From the NCBI GenBank assembly GCA_003614735.1, contig KZ992449.1, positions 1 to 58,554 of the forward strand: a stretch of DNA of 58,554 nucleotides. Reading direction: 5' to 3'. The stretch comes from Thamnocephalis sphaerospora (Eukaryota > Zoopagomycota > Zoopagomycetes > Zoopagales > Sigmoideomycetaceae). Below, one piece after another: positions 35,638 to 46,358 of the stretch. The notes under the pieces are model-generated. The model was not told where the DNA came from. It did not search any database and saw nothing but the letters and a program-made list of their open reading frames with translations. Position numbers and translations under genes: made by a program. Numbering within the stretch: position 1 is the stretch's first letter; each line of letters begins with the position of its first letter.

Positions 35638-35643
35638 AATAAA
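35638..35643 (+). terminator. polyadenylation signal of RPL10
   Basis: AATAAA 40 nt after the RPL10 stop codon. Confidence 0.6.
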
Positions 35644-35995
35644 GCTGTAGTCGATCAACCATTGACGCGTCATGAACTTGCGCAACGTGCGACCATGGGC
35701 ATGTGGCATTGATCGCCAGACGCACGCTGGCTTTGCGCGAGATTTCCAATCAACTGTTTGCGCACCCAGTGGATCCACTGTTGCCCAATTTGCCGAGGTG
35801 TAAGCATCGTTTATGAAACATGGCAGCGCACCTTGCTAGAAGCTAAGCATACAGCAAATGCACACGCGAGCTAGTACGATAAGCGGGAGAAAAGAAGCGT
35901 GTGGATAGGAAGCGACGACAGTACAAGCGTACGATATCTATTAGATGGCAAAATTGCAGGAGGCGAGGAAAGCAAACGGAAGGGGATGCGGCCCA

Positions 35996-37066
35996 CTACA
36001 CCATGGTAGCAATGCCGCTGCGGCCAGTGCTAGCGGGCAGCTCGGCCATGGCGCCATGCTGCGAAAAGGATGGCACGCTGGCAGACAGCGAGCCCTCGGA
36101 GCCGGTGACGTCAGTCTGGTACATATGCTGCGGGAGTTCGGGCGACGCAGGGTTGGCAATCTTGCGGCCGCGTGCGTCATAGTAGTTGCCGTGGGGGAAG
36201 CGCAGGCTGACGAGGCGGTTCGGCACCACCAGCCAGTGATGCCACCACCACTGGACAAAGTACCAGGCTCCCACCGTCACGTAGAACGCCACCAGCACGT
36301 CGACAGTGTAGTGTGCGCGGTTTGCGATGATAATAATGCCGCCGGCAATGGCGCAGCACCAGGTGAGGAAGGTGGCAATGCGGCCGGCCCAGTTGAGCGG
36401 CGAGAAGCTGGTCCACATGAGCGCACCCAGCACAAAGATCATGGTGTGTCCGGAGAACATGGCGTCACCGCAGCGATGCAGCGACACGCTGGCAAACGGA
36501 TCACCCTCGATACGTTCGCAGTCCAGACGCGGATCCGGGAAGCTGGTGATGGCCACCGTGGTGATGCGCAGAATACAGCCGATAGAGCAGGTGGTCAGCG
36601 ACTGCACTGCGCACGACAGTGGCGTGCGGTGCAAGAGAATGTAGATGACCGCCGGAATGATGATGACAAAATCAAACACGTCCGTCAGATACAGCGCCTT
36701 GATCTGTCCAATGTGCTCAAAGCCTGCAGCGGTGCATGTTGCGCGATTAGTCATCCGGCTACCATGGAACAGTGCGGCGTTGCTCACCAGCGTCGGGCAG
36801 AACAGGCACCACACGATTGTCGGGGCTGCGCTTCGAGGCCACGTTACCCATGACATTCTGGATAGAAATCGCAACGGATTAGTGACGCCATCGCAATAAC
36901 CGGTGTTTGTAGCGCATGTACTCACCATCATCATGTAGAGGAAAATGGTGAGTGCCAGTGATACCAGCGTGATGCTCACCGTGGCCACCGTGAACTCATA
37001 GCGAGCGTGGAAAAAGGACGCCATGCGAGAACGCACGCCAACCGGCCTGTTTGAGGTGCCCATCAT
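35996..37066 (-). CDS. sphingomyelin-synthase-like PAP2 membrane enzyme (312 aa)
   Basis: Exons on the minus strand: 37066-36926, 36857-36788, 36723-35996. Sphingomyelin synthases and their relatives move a phospho-headgroup from a glycerolipid to ceramide in Golgi or plasma membranes. Six hydrophobic segments can be seen. The catalytic motifs are CGDAMFSGHT (His of D3) and HYTVDVLVAFY (His and Asp of D4); an LPDAGFEH segment corresponds to the PLPD motif of D1. The C-terminal 60 residues are polar. Substrate cannot be told: sphingomyelin, ceramide phosphoethanolamine or ceramide-inositol-type products are all possible. Typical fungal IPC synthase (Aur1) has a different layout. Starts with two tandem ATG; the first is used here. 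Confidence 0.88.
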   Translation of the reverse strand: MMGTSNRPVGVRSRMASFFHARYEFTVATVSITLVSLALTIFLYMMMVSTCATNTGYCDGVTNPLRFLSRMSWVTWPRSAAPTIVWCLFCPTLVSNAALFHGSRMTNRATCTAAGFEHIGQIKALYLTDVFDFVIIIPAVIYILLHRTPLSCAVQSLTTCSIGCILRITTVAITSFPDPRLDCERIEGDPFASVSLHRCGDAMFSGHTMIFVLGALMWTSFSPLNWAGRIATFLTWCCAIAGGIIIIANRAHYTVDVLVAFYVTVGAWYFVQWWWHHWLVVPNRLVSLRFPHGNYYDARGRKIANPASPELPQHMYQTDVTGSEGSLSASVPSFSQHGAMAELPASTGRSGIATMV

Positions 37067-38250
37067 GCTCAATTGCAAGGTTGTGCGTGTGAAGAGAGAG
37101 TAGCAAAATTATAGAGGAGGCGCAGGTCTAGCGTGTACTTGTGCGTGGGCGTGTATGTGTGCTCTCAGCTCAGACGACTATCTGTGCAAAGAGAATGGAA
37201 AGTGCAGAATGCGTATGTGGCGTCCAGGACAAAAAAACGCAAAGGAAGCAATGCAGCAGCAGCCACTATCAAGCCCACGCGGCAGGACCGTAGATAAAGG
37301 AATGAACAAAAGACGTAGAACAATCGGTCAGACACAATGGAAGGTGCTGGCCAGCTTTTCCACTGGTATGAAACGCGTGGCGGTTTTGAGGTTTACCCTA
37401 CGCGTGGCTGCAGGTGCCCAGAGCTGCGGTGGAATTGCACAAAGAGCCGCGTTAGTATTCTACGCTGGCTACGTGCTTTTGGCGTCACAATTGTCCGGGT
37501 GCACCTGCTTACCTGGCTAGACGAGGCAAGTGCGTATGCAGGTGCCGGATGCTGTGCTGACCGTAGTTTGGATAGCGCCGAGCAGACTAGCGTCCGTCTG
37601 TGCGGTAGACAGGGTGGCAAGTGAAGGATAGAGTGGCGGATGTGGCGAAGACAACGCTGGCGACACGGTGTTTGGCGTTTGCGTAGAACAGTGCCGTCTT
37701 GGTCTTGGTGGCGATGGCTGCGGTTTGAATAGCACAGACAGGCGCAGAAGGGGTTTCGGCGAAACAAACAGGTGAAGAAACTACCAGCGCCCGGGTAAAG
37801 GCACGAGCGGCAATCAGGGCGGAAAAAACTGGCGGCGAGCGGAGCTACTAATGGATGATACTCGGGCGAGAGTGATAGGGCGATGGGGAAAGTGGCGGCG
37901 GCGGCAGCGGCGGCGGCGGCGGAACGGCATTGCGCGGCAGCGTTTTGTTCACATCCGTAGCAAGAAAGCGGGGACCATCAGACAGCAGATCTTGCAGCCC
38001 GTTAGCGTCACCTGTACGCCCAATACGATGCGGCGCGGCGTTTTCGCCGAGGCCGGGCGGACAGAGTAGCCGATTGGTGGAAACCAGCGATGTGCCATCG
38101 CCGACTTGGGTCAGCATCACCGCCACGCTTTGCCTCCGGTGGCACTCGTATTTCTTGGCGACAGGCTGTTTATTGCGCATTGGCAACACACCGAGGAGCC
38201 AAGGTACTAGCGCACGATGACACACAACTTGCCAAGAACTGGCGTGGTAC
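37067..38250. other. intergenic, no gene supported (1184 nt)
   Basis: This region is upstream of the PAP2 gene and downstream of the fasciclin gene, both on the minus strand. It holds a GCGGC-rich run at about 37893-37922. Open frames of up to 160 codons exist on both strands, but none shows a conserved motif, a signal peptide or plausible exon partners. Confidence 0.5.
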
Positions 38251-41244
38251 TTAAAGAATACGCTCGTAACCGGCCGCGGCACGTCGCCGTTTGACCCACA
38301 GGCGGTAGCCGCCAAAGCCGCCGGCACTCAAGGCACCGCACGATCCCGTCACGACCAGGAGCGCCTTCCACCACGACCAACCGGATTTCCGGCCGTCAAG
38401 TAGCACGTTATCGATGCGGTAAACCATGCCGAACGGCAGCCGTCCCGTGCGCTCTACCTTTGCCCAGCGGCCTGAGCCGAGCTGGTCGCTGTTGCTGTCG
38501 CCGCTCATGCCAACCATGAGCTGGCCGTCCTGGTCACGCTGCTCGAGGCGGATGCGACGGTCGCCCAGCAGCGTGTTAAACTCGGCCGACGACGACTGGC
38601 CGTTGTGTGTAATGCGGCCGCGCACGATGTGACCAAGGATAACGCGCCGCATCCGGAACGGGTCGGCAAACAATAATGTGTCGTTGAATTGGGCGAACGC
38701 GGCATCAGTGGGCACGAAAAAGGTATAGCCGCCATCAAGCGCATCCATGCTGAAGGCGTCTAGCAGGCCGCCTAGCCCAAAGCGGTCTATCGCTTGCAAA
38801 AAGGTTTGCGCGCCGGCAGCGTGGAACAAATCACGCAGCGTAAAGTGTAGACTCTTGGGCACAACCACGCCATCGACAAAATGCGCGACGCCGTTGCGGA
38901 TAGGAAGATCGGCCGCAACGACGCTGGCATTTCCGGCGCCGAGTGTATCGTCACCATGGAGGGTTAGCACAGGGCGCCCGTCTTCCGGCCGGTCTGCCTG
39001 GCGCTCCAGCATGATGATGCCGCCATCTAGCGTGGTCAGCTGGCGTCGACCCATAGCTAGCTGGTCGCTGTAAAGGAGACCCTCGACGGCGATCGAGGCG
39101 CGCATCAGACGACGCAGCTTTGCCTCTGCACCTGGCAAAAGCATGGCATCATAGACTAGGCCTAGCTCGTCAAATGCTTTGGACGTGGGCACAAATAGCG
39201 TGATACCATGGCGGCTTTGCACGTTGGACAGCTCGCCCGAAACATCAAGTGCATGCAGCATTGTGCGGCCCTCCTCCTCTTCCTGCAGGAAATTGGACAC
39301 GGCACTGGGCGCGCTCAGTGGTGCGCGCAGCAGGTAGAGCGTGTGGTTGCCAATAACCACTAGTATGCGGGTCACGGTGTTGCAGTTAGCGGGGCAAGGA
39401 GTTTAGCCGTGTCATGAGCTATTGGCGCTTACCTGGTCCAACGGTCACATCTGCTCCGTTGACTTGTGTCACTTCGCCTTCGACCGATACCTGCACGCGC
39501 ACGGGCTGTGGGGTCTCTTTCGTCTCGGGATCAGAGAGCACAGTGCGCGCTAGATGATAGTAGGTGCCGCCTGCGTCACTGGTGCGCCCGAGCTTGAGTG
39601 CATCAGCGTGCACGCTGGCAATGTTATCTGCCAACGAGCCCGGCAGTATGTGATACCGCAGCTGTCGCTCGCGCTCCTGGTCGTCGACGGCATCGCTTGC
39701 GTAGATATCCGCTGCAGCAGGCACATCGTCGCCCGGCTTCTCATCCGCCACGGCAAAGATGGTGTAAGCGCGTTCCGTGTCGTTGGCAAAATGGTCGATG
39801 CCAGCGGCGGCCAGTCCATCGACAAACTTTGTGGCATTCAGGCCGATCAGGTATTTGTAAGCGTTCAGCGAGAACGCTTGCGGCTGCAATAGGCTGCCGA
39901 CCGTGTGCAAAACACCTGACGAGAATAAAGCTCAGATGTGCAGCAACGCATTTTGCGCAGTTGATGACTAACCGTTGGTGCCCACGATATCGGAGCTAAG
40001 CAACGACTTGCCGTTGACCGCTACCATGCCCAAATCATTGCGCTCCACTACCACCGATTCACCCTCCAAAGTGGGGACTATCAACATGGAATCGTGTTAG
40101 TAGCAGCCCATACAGATTGAGGGCGGTGTGCATTTGCATGCACGTACCGCTGTCGTTACGCTCTCCGTTTGTCATTTCTCCAGCGTAGATTCTTCCCGGA
40201 TGCATATGATAGCTGAGGAGCATGTCCATGTCAGCGCGGCCGCGCGTATGCGCAAGATAGCTGCGCTCCACCCAGTGCATTTCCCGGAATGGCCGGTTCA
40301 CCGGGACAAACACGGTCCACGGTCCTGGTCCACTGAGCCGTGCATCCAGAGCATCTGCCCACAGCGCCTGTTGCGCCTCGCTGGCATCCGCCAACTCCAA
40401 AAGCTGAGAAGCTGTGGATGAACATGTGTAAGCGTGCTGAGTGTAAATTGTGCCGCACATTGCAGCACACCTCCTTACCAATATCCTTGGGTGGTCTGAC
40501 GATCGCATCCAGTTCATGCACGACGCCTGAGCAACATGCGCACATGACCAGTCAGCTATTCATATCCATTTACTCGTATCTGCACTCCATTCCACGCTTA
40601 CCCTTTGTTGCCAGCATATCAGGGCGTAGAACACTGGCTGTGCCACCCACACGGATTGTCACCTTGTCCAGCTCGTCAGCGCCAATGTTCATGGTGCCCA
40701 CATCATCGGTCAGATTGCGTGGTAGTTCGAGATCCACACGAACAGCCAGTCCGCTGCCGCCAGCCCAGGTGCCATTGCGATAGGCAGAGTCGAGAACGCG
40801 CACTTGGCGCGCGCGACCGCCTTCCGTACTGGTCGACCATGCACGGACGCCGACCTTCGAATCTAGACGCAGCAGCTGTGTGCGGTCCCAACGAACGTCC
40901 GGCACAATGTGGTAGAGGATTTGATGACGTAGTGCACGCCGCGCTTCTTCGCGCCCGCTAGCCGCCTGCACTACAAGCTGGTCCAGGCCGGCGTTGACAA
41001 AGGCAGTGTCAGTGGGTGCAAACAGGGTGCAGTTCTTTAGCGAATTGACATAGGGAATCAAGCGCGAATGCTGCAGTGCTAGCACCAGCTGTGAAAAGTT
41101 GGCCGAGCGTGATAGCACATCAACCACCGTGGAGCTTGCATACGCTGGCGTTGCGACCGCCAACAGCGTTGCAGCAAGCACGCCCAAGCACGCCTTCGCC
41201 CACGGTCGTCTGCAGTGTCTCGACTGAGATTCGATCGCACGCAT
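38251..41244 (-). CDS. multi-fasciclin-domain single-pass surface protein (883 aa)
   Basis: Exons on the minus strand: 41244-40602, 40526-40479, 40411-40148, 40077-39973, 39915-39433, 39359-38251. Fasciclin (FAS1) domains mediate adhesion in cell walls and matrices. The N-terminus has a basic stretch then a hydrophobic signal (LGVLAATLLAVATPAYAS). FAS1 boxes recur: TLFAPTDTAFV, WTVFVPVNRPF, TLFVPTSKAF and TFFVPTDAAF, each followed about 50-80 residues later by a Tyr/Gly-His box (LYHIVP, LSYHMHP, RYHILPG, LGHIV). I count four or five domains. Near the C-terminus one TM helix (ALLVVTGSCGALSAGGFGGY) precedes a short basic tail. Potential N-glycosylation sites are frequent. All six exons join in phase. 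Confidence 0.9.
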
Positions 41245-41981
41245 GGGTTGATCACTCAGCCAGCGATGAGGCACTACGTAGATGCTTTGACAGGCCAACG
41301 GTGCTGAGAAAGGAAAAGAGAAGGAGAGATGCGGTTGCAGCAGGGGCACAGAGGGAAATGGCCGTTGGATGCCAGGTGCTAGCAGCCGCTAGAAAGTACA
41401 CAGTATAACAAGAGAGAAGGAGAGCGTGCGCGCAAGCCAAGGCACGTGTTTATCGAGTGTAGCGTCGGGGACAGAGTGCATACAGAGAGGGAGAGAGAGA
41501 GACAGGTGGATGAGCGAGCGTCTTGTTGGGGCGGCGTTGAAGCTAGGGGACAAGTCACATATTGCACACGTGACAACTATTCACACCATGCCAAAGACGT
41601 ACGCCATTCATTCGTCAGGATACAGCATAGGTATTAGCAGCTTGCACAGTGAAATGACGAAATAGCAATAAAGACGACAGCAGAGCGATAGATATATAGA
41701 CTGCCGCGCATACAATGGTGCATGCGAGCAATAAGCCACAAACGATGTCCCGTCGTCACCACCACACAGGCTGAAAACAAACAAATGAGACGATCCAAGA
41801 AATAGGCGAGCGCAGCTGAAAGACAGCCACGATCGACCGGCGGTGCGTCCAGGCAACAGCGGCGAGTGCGCACATGACGACGGTGATGGCGACGATGGCA
41901 GTGATGCTATTGCTAGATGGAAAGGGAGTGACACAACCGACGCGATCCGACTGAAATAACTAAAATCTCGTGTTTGACCAC
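41245..41981. promoter_or_regulatory. upstream region of the fasciclin gene
   Basis: 737 nt with a GA-rich run at 41484-41503. It should hold the fasciclin promoter and the 3' UTR of the next minus-strand gene. No gene is seen. Confidence 0.5.
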
Positions 41982-42695
41982 CTATCCACGCAGGTTGCGC
42001 AGGAACATGGCGTCCGAATCGTGTGTGCGTGGACGGAACTGGTCGTTGAGCGTCTCACCCAGCTCCGGCTTGTTGAACCGGCGGTTGCTCGACTATAACA
42101 CCAAGGCAGCGCGGTGTGAGCACAGACGTGGACGGATCGTGTCTGCAACATGTCGACGCCAGTCATTACTTACCCGAAGCTTCACCTTGCGGAAGATGCA
42201 AAGGCCAATCACCGAAACAACAATCACCGAGCCAACAGCAATTCCAGCAATCATAGGAGCGTCACTGCTGCCTCCATCGTTTCCAGCTTTGTTGGCGTTG
42301 CTCTTTTTGCTTCCATTGGTCGGCTCTGGCTCGGTCGAGTCAGTGGCGCTGATGGTACCTCCGTCCTGGTTAATGGTGGACTTTGAGGAGGGAGTCGACG
42401 TTGGCGTCGAAGGGGAGCCTGGAGTTGGTGCCGGAGTTGGTGCCGGGCTTGGATTTGGACTCGGTGCTGGGCTTGGGTTTGGACTTGGTGCTGGGCTTGG
42501 GTTTGGACTTGGTGCCGGGCTTGGGTTTGGTGCCGGGCTTGGATTTGGTGCTGGACCTGGAGCTGGATTTGGACGAGGGGCCGGAGTCTCGCTGTCTCCC
42601 TGACCGATCACCACCTGCGGTACCAACAGTAGGCACAGCGCCAGACCGAGCAATGCTAGCCGAGTAACATTCCAGTGCATTTTAGAGAGCGACAT
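41982..42695 (-). CDS. signal-peptide, Pro-rich, single-TM protein with RNLR tail, copy A (210 aa)
   Basis: Exons on the minus strand: 42695-42174 and 42092-41982. I do not recognise a named family. Layout: signal peptide (about 1-31), an ectodomain of Pro/Ser/Asn/Ala repeats (units like SPAPNP), a Ser/Thr-rich stretch, one TM helix (IAGIAVGSVIVVSVIGLCIF), then a 40-residue cytoplasmic tail starting RKVKLR and ending DAMFLRNLRG. The intron interrupts right after KVKLR in phase 0. The gene at 44200-44994 has the same layout, the same intron position and phase, and the same tail ending. A wall-anchored sensor or spacer role, like yeast Mid2 or Wsc proteins, is a guess from architecture. Confidence 0.85.
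42420..42590. repeat. coding tandem repeat, Pro-Ser/Asn-Pro-Ala units
   Basis: Imperfect 12- to 30-nt repeats (GGTGCTGGGCTTGG-like on the plus strand) encode the SPAPNP and SPNPSPAP units of the copy A ectodomain. Such repeats often vary in number between strains. Confidence 0.85.
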
Positions 42696-44199
42696 GGCAA
42701 TTGCTACGAGCGGTGGAGAGGGCAGAGTGAGTCAACAGACTTGGTGACCAAACGTGGCAAGCACCTCCGCAAGAATTCCAGTCGAGAAAGCAACAGCTGA
42801 GCGCAAATGTGGTGGCCACCTTTTTCAACAGAGGCCCATTGCCTTACAGGCGTGGTCACGACCCACGTGAGCAGAGGGCGCCATACACAAGCCTGGCGCC
42901 AATGTGTAGCTGCCCAAAGGCTCTGCCGCTCAGCCCACTAGTCACGGAGCGTACGCGTGCTGCGTTGTAGCAGCGCGGGCTGAATGGCAAAGCAGGCGAC
43001 ACACACAGGCACACACGGAACAAGGAGGAGGGCAGGTGCATACACGCACATACAGCATTCACAAACGCCCATGCATACACCCACAGACGCCGACCTGATT
43101 GACGGGCTTCGAAAGAAAACGGCAGATGAAAGGTCACGCGCGCACTCGCTCTCTAGCTGAGCGGCAGGTGACGCCCAGTGCTGGGAGCGAAACGCTACTT
43201 ACGTGTGCTACGGATGCTAGGTTATGCGCAACACGGTCAACGCCAGTAAAACGTAGAATGGGGGATGTGATGTGCGGAGCGTAGGAAAGAGGAAGAGATG
43301 ACCAGGGTATTTGGGTGCTGGCAGCAAGGGTAACGTCAAAGAGCGAGAGAGAGAGAGGGAGTGGGAGGAGAGCGTAGTGGGAACACACGCACACACGCAC
43401 ACACACGCACGTATGCACACACAGAACGTAGGTGGACCGACAAAAATGGCGTAGCGGCGTGGCGAGCACTTTCAAGGGGAATTAGCGCGAGCAGCAAATA
43501 CCACAGTGGGCGAAAGAAGAGGCGCAACAAGGCGTGCTAGCCGGTGGGCAGAGGCACGCGTGGCTGGGCAGAAAAAGGTAAGCGGCGGCGCTTCCAAGTG
43601 GAAAATGGCAGTATGGAAAAGGAAGGCAGCAAATGGAACAAGGGCGACGTCCTAAGGGACCCGGCCCCCGCTTCCACTTTGGTGGCCCTGGTCAGCGGAT
43701 ATGCAAGCTTATCCCACGCCACCTTGATCGCACCGCACACAACAGGCGCGCAGATGTTAGCGCTGACGCCTAGTATCGGCGCGGAGCGAGATTCAGCGCG
43801 CCTCCTTCGTTGCCGGATCGTGATGCAACGACTGAACAGGTGTGGTCATGCGACCTTGTTACGGAAAGGTGTGGCGCAACACCATTTCGCTCGCCACTCT
43901 TTGCAGCGCATTTACACACACACACACTTTGCATAACAGCAGTCCTGCAAGCATGGTACACGTAGATAAAACAGTGGACAAATGGGATGCTAAGCGACTG
44001 TGTTTTAAAGCCGCCGCAGCCCCCGATAAACGATGAAGGAGAATAGGAAGGCTAGTAAGGCAGCAGACAATAGCAAGTACGGCGGATAGCAGACGGCCTT
44101 CTGTCCCAACCGCCAAAGCCGATGCTTCTGGGTCGGTGGAACAGGAGACGTGTGCAAAGCAAAAACAAGACCATCCTCGTGTCGGCCACGTGGATTTTT
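42696..44199. other. 1.5-kb intergenic region with simple repeats
   Basis: Between the two related membrane-protein genes. It holds CA runs at about 43000-43017 and 43912-43926, a GA run at 43341-43360, and a CACACG-type run at 43384-43424. Purine-rich stretches dominate the rest. No gene is supported on either strand. Confidence 0.5.
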
Positions 44200-44994
44200 C
44201 TAGTCGCGCAGATTGCGGATGAACGTGGCATCCGTGGTCTCTGTGCGCTGAGGAATGTAATTTGCGTTGTAATCCGAGTTGAGACGAGCGCGGCGGTGGT
44301 TGGTCGGCTGTTGACGTGGAAAAGATGGCGTTAATAGGCGGCACGAACGAGTGAATACACAAAGTGCGCTTACCTGAAGCTTCCACTTGCGCAGCACCAC
44401 CATGCCGACCAGACCAAGGCAAAACACACAGCCAATCACGATACCAACAATGCCACCGGCCGACAAACCTCCATCGTGGGCGCTGGTCGCTTCGGCGTTC
44501 TTCTTGTTGGCCGCGGCATTGCCTATCGGCTGAACCGCCTGTTGCGCTTCCGGCAGGGTGCTGCCTCCGGCGCCCACGGCATTGCCATTGGATCCGCTGT
44601 TCGCGGACGCGCCGTTGGGAGTGGTGCCTGTGCTGCCCGTTGGCTTGGTCGTCGACGACGACTTGTCGGTAGCGGTGCCTGGCGTATTTTCCGCCTTGTC
44701 TGGTACGCTAGGCGATGTCGGCTTATCGGCAACGCTACTATCAGTGCTCGAAGGCGTGTTGGCCTTGCTATCGCCACTGCTGTCTGTAGCTGGCTTACTG
44801 CCAGAGCTGTCGGTCGTAGACTTGGACTTTGAGCTATCTGAGCCACCGCCGCTAACCCCATCCGTAAGGTCTAGAGGGCTGCGGCGTGGCAGCGCAATGC
44901 CGGCATGTGCACCAGTGCTGCTATCATGTACGACAAACAGCGCCAATAGCAGGACGGCGACGGTAATGCGCACGACGCGAATAGAGCGAGCCAT
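44200..44994 (-). CDS. signal-peptide, Ser/Thr-rich, single-TM protein with RNLR tail, copy B (242 aa)
   Basis: Exons on the minus strand: 44994-44374 and 44307-44200. Unrecognised family, paralogous in layout to the gene at 41982-42695. A signal peptide (VAVLLLALFVVHDSSTGAHA) is followed by about 130 residues of Ser/Thr/Asp/Pro low-complexity sequence, a Gly/Asn-rich part, one TM helix (GGIVGIVIGCVFCLGLVGMV), then RKWKLQ and a tail ending DATFIRNLRD. The intron again follows the K-x-K-L-x codons in phase 0. The start codon is preceded directly by a (CA)13 tract. Ectodomains of the two copies share no sequence beyond composition; the cytoplasmic tail is the conserved part. Confidence 0.85.
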   Translation of the reverse strand: MARSIRVVRITVAVLLLALFVVHDSSTGAHAGIALPRRSPLDLTDGVSGGGSDSSKSKSTTDSSGSKPATDSSGDSKANTPSSTDSSVADKPTSPSVPDKAENTPGTATDKSSSTTKPTGSTGTTPNGASANSGSNGNAVGAGGSTLPEAQQAVQPIGNAAANKKNAEATSAHDGGLSAGGIVGIVIGCVFCLGLVGMVVLRKWKLQVSALCVFTRSCRLLTPSFPRQQPTNHRRARLNSDYNANYIPQRTETTDATFIRNLRD

Positions 44995-45405
44995 GCTGTG
45001 TGTGTGTGTGTGTGTGTGTGTGCGCCTACCGATGGCGAGCGCAATAGGTGGCTGGCAACCGCCGTAGGAGTGTGTTGGTATCCAATCGGGCTCAAGGCAC
45101 CAACGAAATCGTAAGGATGGTAGTGCGAAAGAGACTAGAACTGGCGCAACGGTTATGCACGTGAGCTATCGACGGCTAGCTGAGCAGAGCTGCGTATGTT
45201 TTGGCAGTACGTACGCTCTACGTTATAACGTTGCTGGTTGCACGCGGGCGTGTCAAAGTGGGCGGCGTCGGTGGCTGTGCGGAGCGTCACAGGCAAGACA
45301 GGTAGGCCGGTAGACAGGCGCAGTGGCAGTGGGTACAAAGCTGAAGGCAAGACGAATGACCGGCCGGCGGGCACGCGGCACTGAAGCGAGAGGCTTTGTA
45401 GCTAT
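44995..45405. promoter_or_regulatory. copy B upstream region with (TG)13 at the start codon
   Basis: A (TG)13 tract at 44997-45022 abuts the copy B start codon and so lies in its leader as (CA)13. The remainder, to the stop of the next minus-strand gene, shows no gene. Confidence 0.7.
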
Positions 45406-46264
45406 CTAGAAAGCAATGATGGGTCGCGCAGCATAAAGCAGAGCAAAGTGAGGCAGCTGAAAACGTGTTGGGGCAGTAAAGGGAAGAAGAGACGAAAGGC
45501 GTGAAGCGTGCAGCAAAAGAAGCGAGCGGCACCTGTGGCGACCGCGTGCCGAGCACGCTCAGTGAGTTTGCGCCCCATGCTGCTTGATCCGACTTGATAC
45601 GTCGTTGCAGAGATGGGGCCGACTTGACCAGGCGGTGCATCACGCTGTCTGCGTCGGGTTGCTATTTCTGGCATCCAGAAGACTTTCACACATGAGCAGC
45701 CGCTTGCGCATTGTTAACAGGTGTGAGCGCTTCGGGATCCATAACAGCAGCAGCAGCAGTGGCGTCGTGCTTGTACGCAGGCCTGCCAAATGCTAGTGGA
45801 TCCAGATCGTGTAGCAGAAAGCGCTCAATGTCCGCTAGCTGCGCCTGTGCAATGCGTCGTGCTTGACCACAAGGGGCGGACAGGGCAGCTGTGGTACAGT
45901 GGCGGTCGCGGTCCATATCCTCAAGGCCATCCGACAGCGGTGGCGACGCAAAGGGCTGGCGTGCTAGGTTGGATCGTGCTGCCAACTGCTGCAACAAGCA
46001 TCGCCAAGCGGTACCTTGCTGAGCTGCGTCCACGCTAGTACCACCGGTGCTATCGTGAGTGTTGTTCAACGGTGAAGGTGGAGGACGGCGTGAGTGTTGA
46101 CGCGTTGCCAATGCGGAATTCACAGCACCACCTATCGTGCGTGCGCTGCTGATAAACACCGGTACGCCGCGACGGTAGGCGCGTGCTAGCGCTCCTACGC
46201 GTGTCGATCGCACTGGACGCGTCGACCAAAGCGCGGCGGCTGTGCTAGACTGTCGCGGTGGCAT
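45406..46264 (-). CDS. unknown protein, possibly mitochondrial (245 aa)
   Basis: Exons on the minus strand proposed as 46264-45690, 45644-45533 and 45456-45406. I do not recognise it. The first 65 residues are rich in Arg, Ser and Ala with few acids, like a mitochondrial presequence. A helical segment RIAQAQLADIERFLLHDLDP follows a Cys-containing linker, and the end reads LPHFALLYAARPIIAF. Exon 1 is a clear open frame. The first intron would be only 45 nt and its donor is weak, so the exon 1-2 join is doubtful; the second intron (76 nt, CAG/GTGCCG, TTTTCAG) is better. Divergent from NSE4 across 94 bp. Confidence 0.5.
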
Positions 46265-46358
46265 GTTGGGAATGATAAACAGGTGGGGCCAAACAAAGGA
46301 CGCTCGTTCTATGCGCTCGCCACCCTTTTTACGCACCGCCGTCTGCCGTCTATTCGCC
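46265..46358. promoter_or_regulatory. divergent promoter, unknown gene / NSE4 (94 bp)
   Basis: The shortest divergent spacer in the window: 94 bp between start codons at 46264 (minus) and 46359 (plus). Confidence 0.65.

Noticed and set aside
37848-38327. A 159-codon minus-strand frame.
   Set aside because: It overlaps the fasciclin stop region, has poly-Pro from a GCGG-type repeat and no splice or homology support.
42420-42590. Regularly spaced repeats considered as a CRISPR-like array.
   Set aside because: There is no constant-repeat/unique-spacer structure; the units encode Pro-Ser-Ala-Asn repeats in frame inside a gene.
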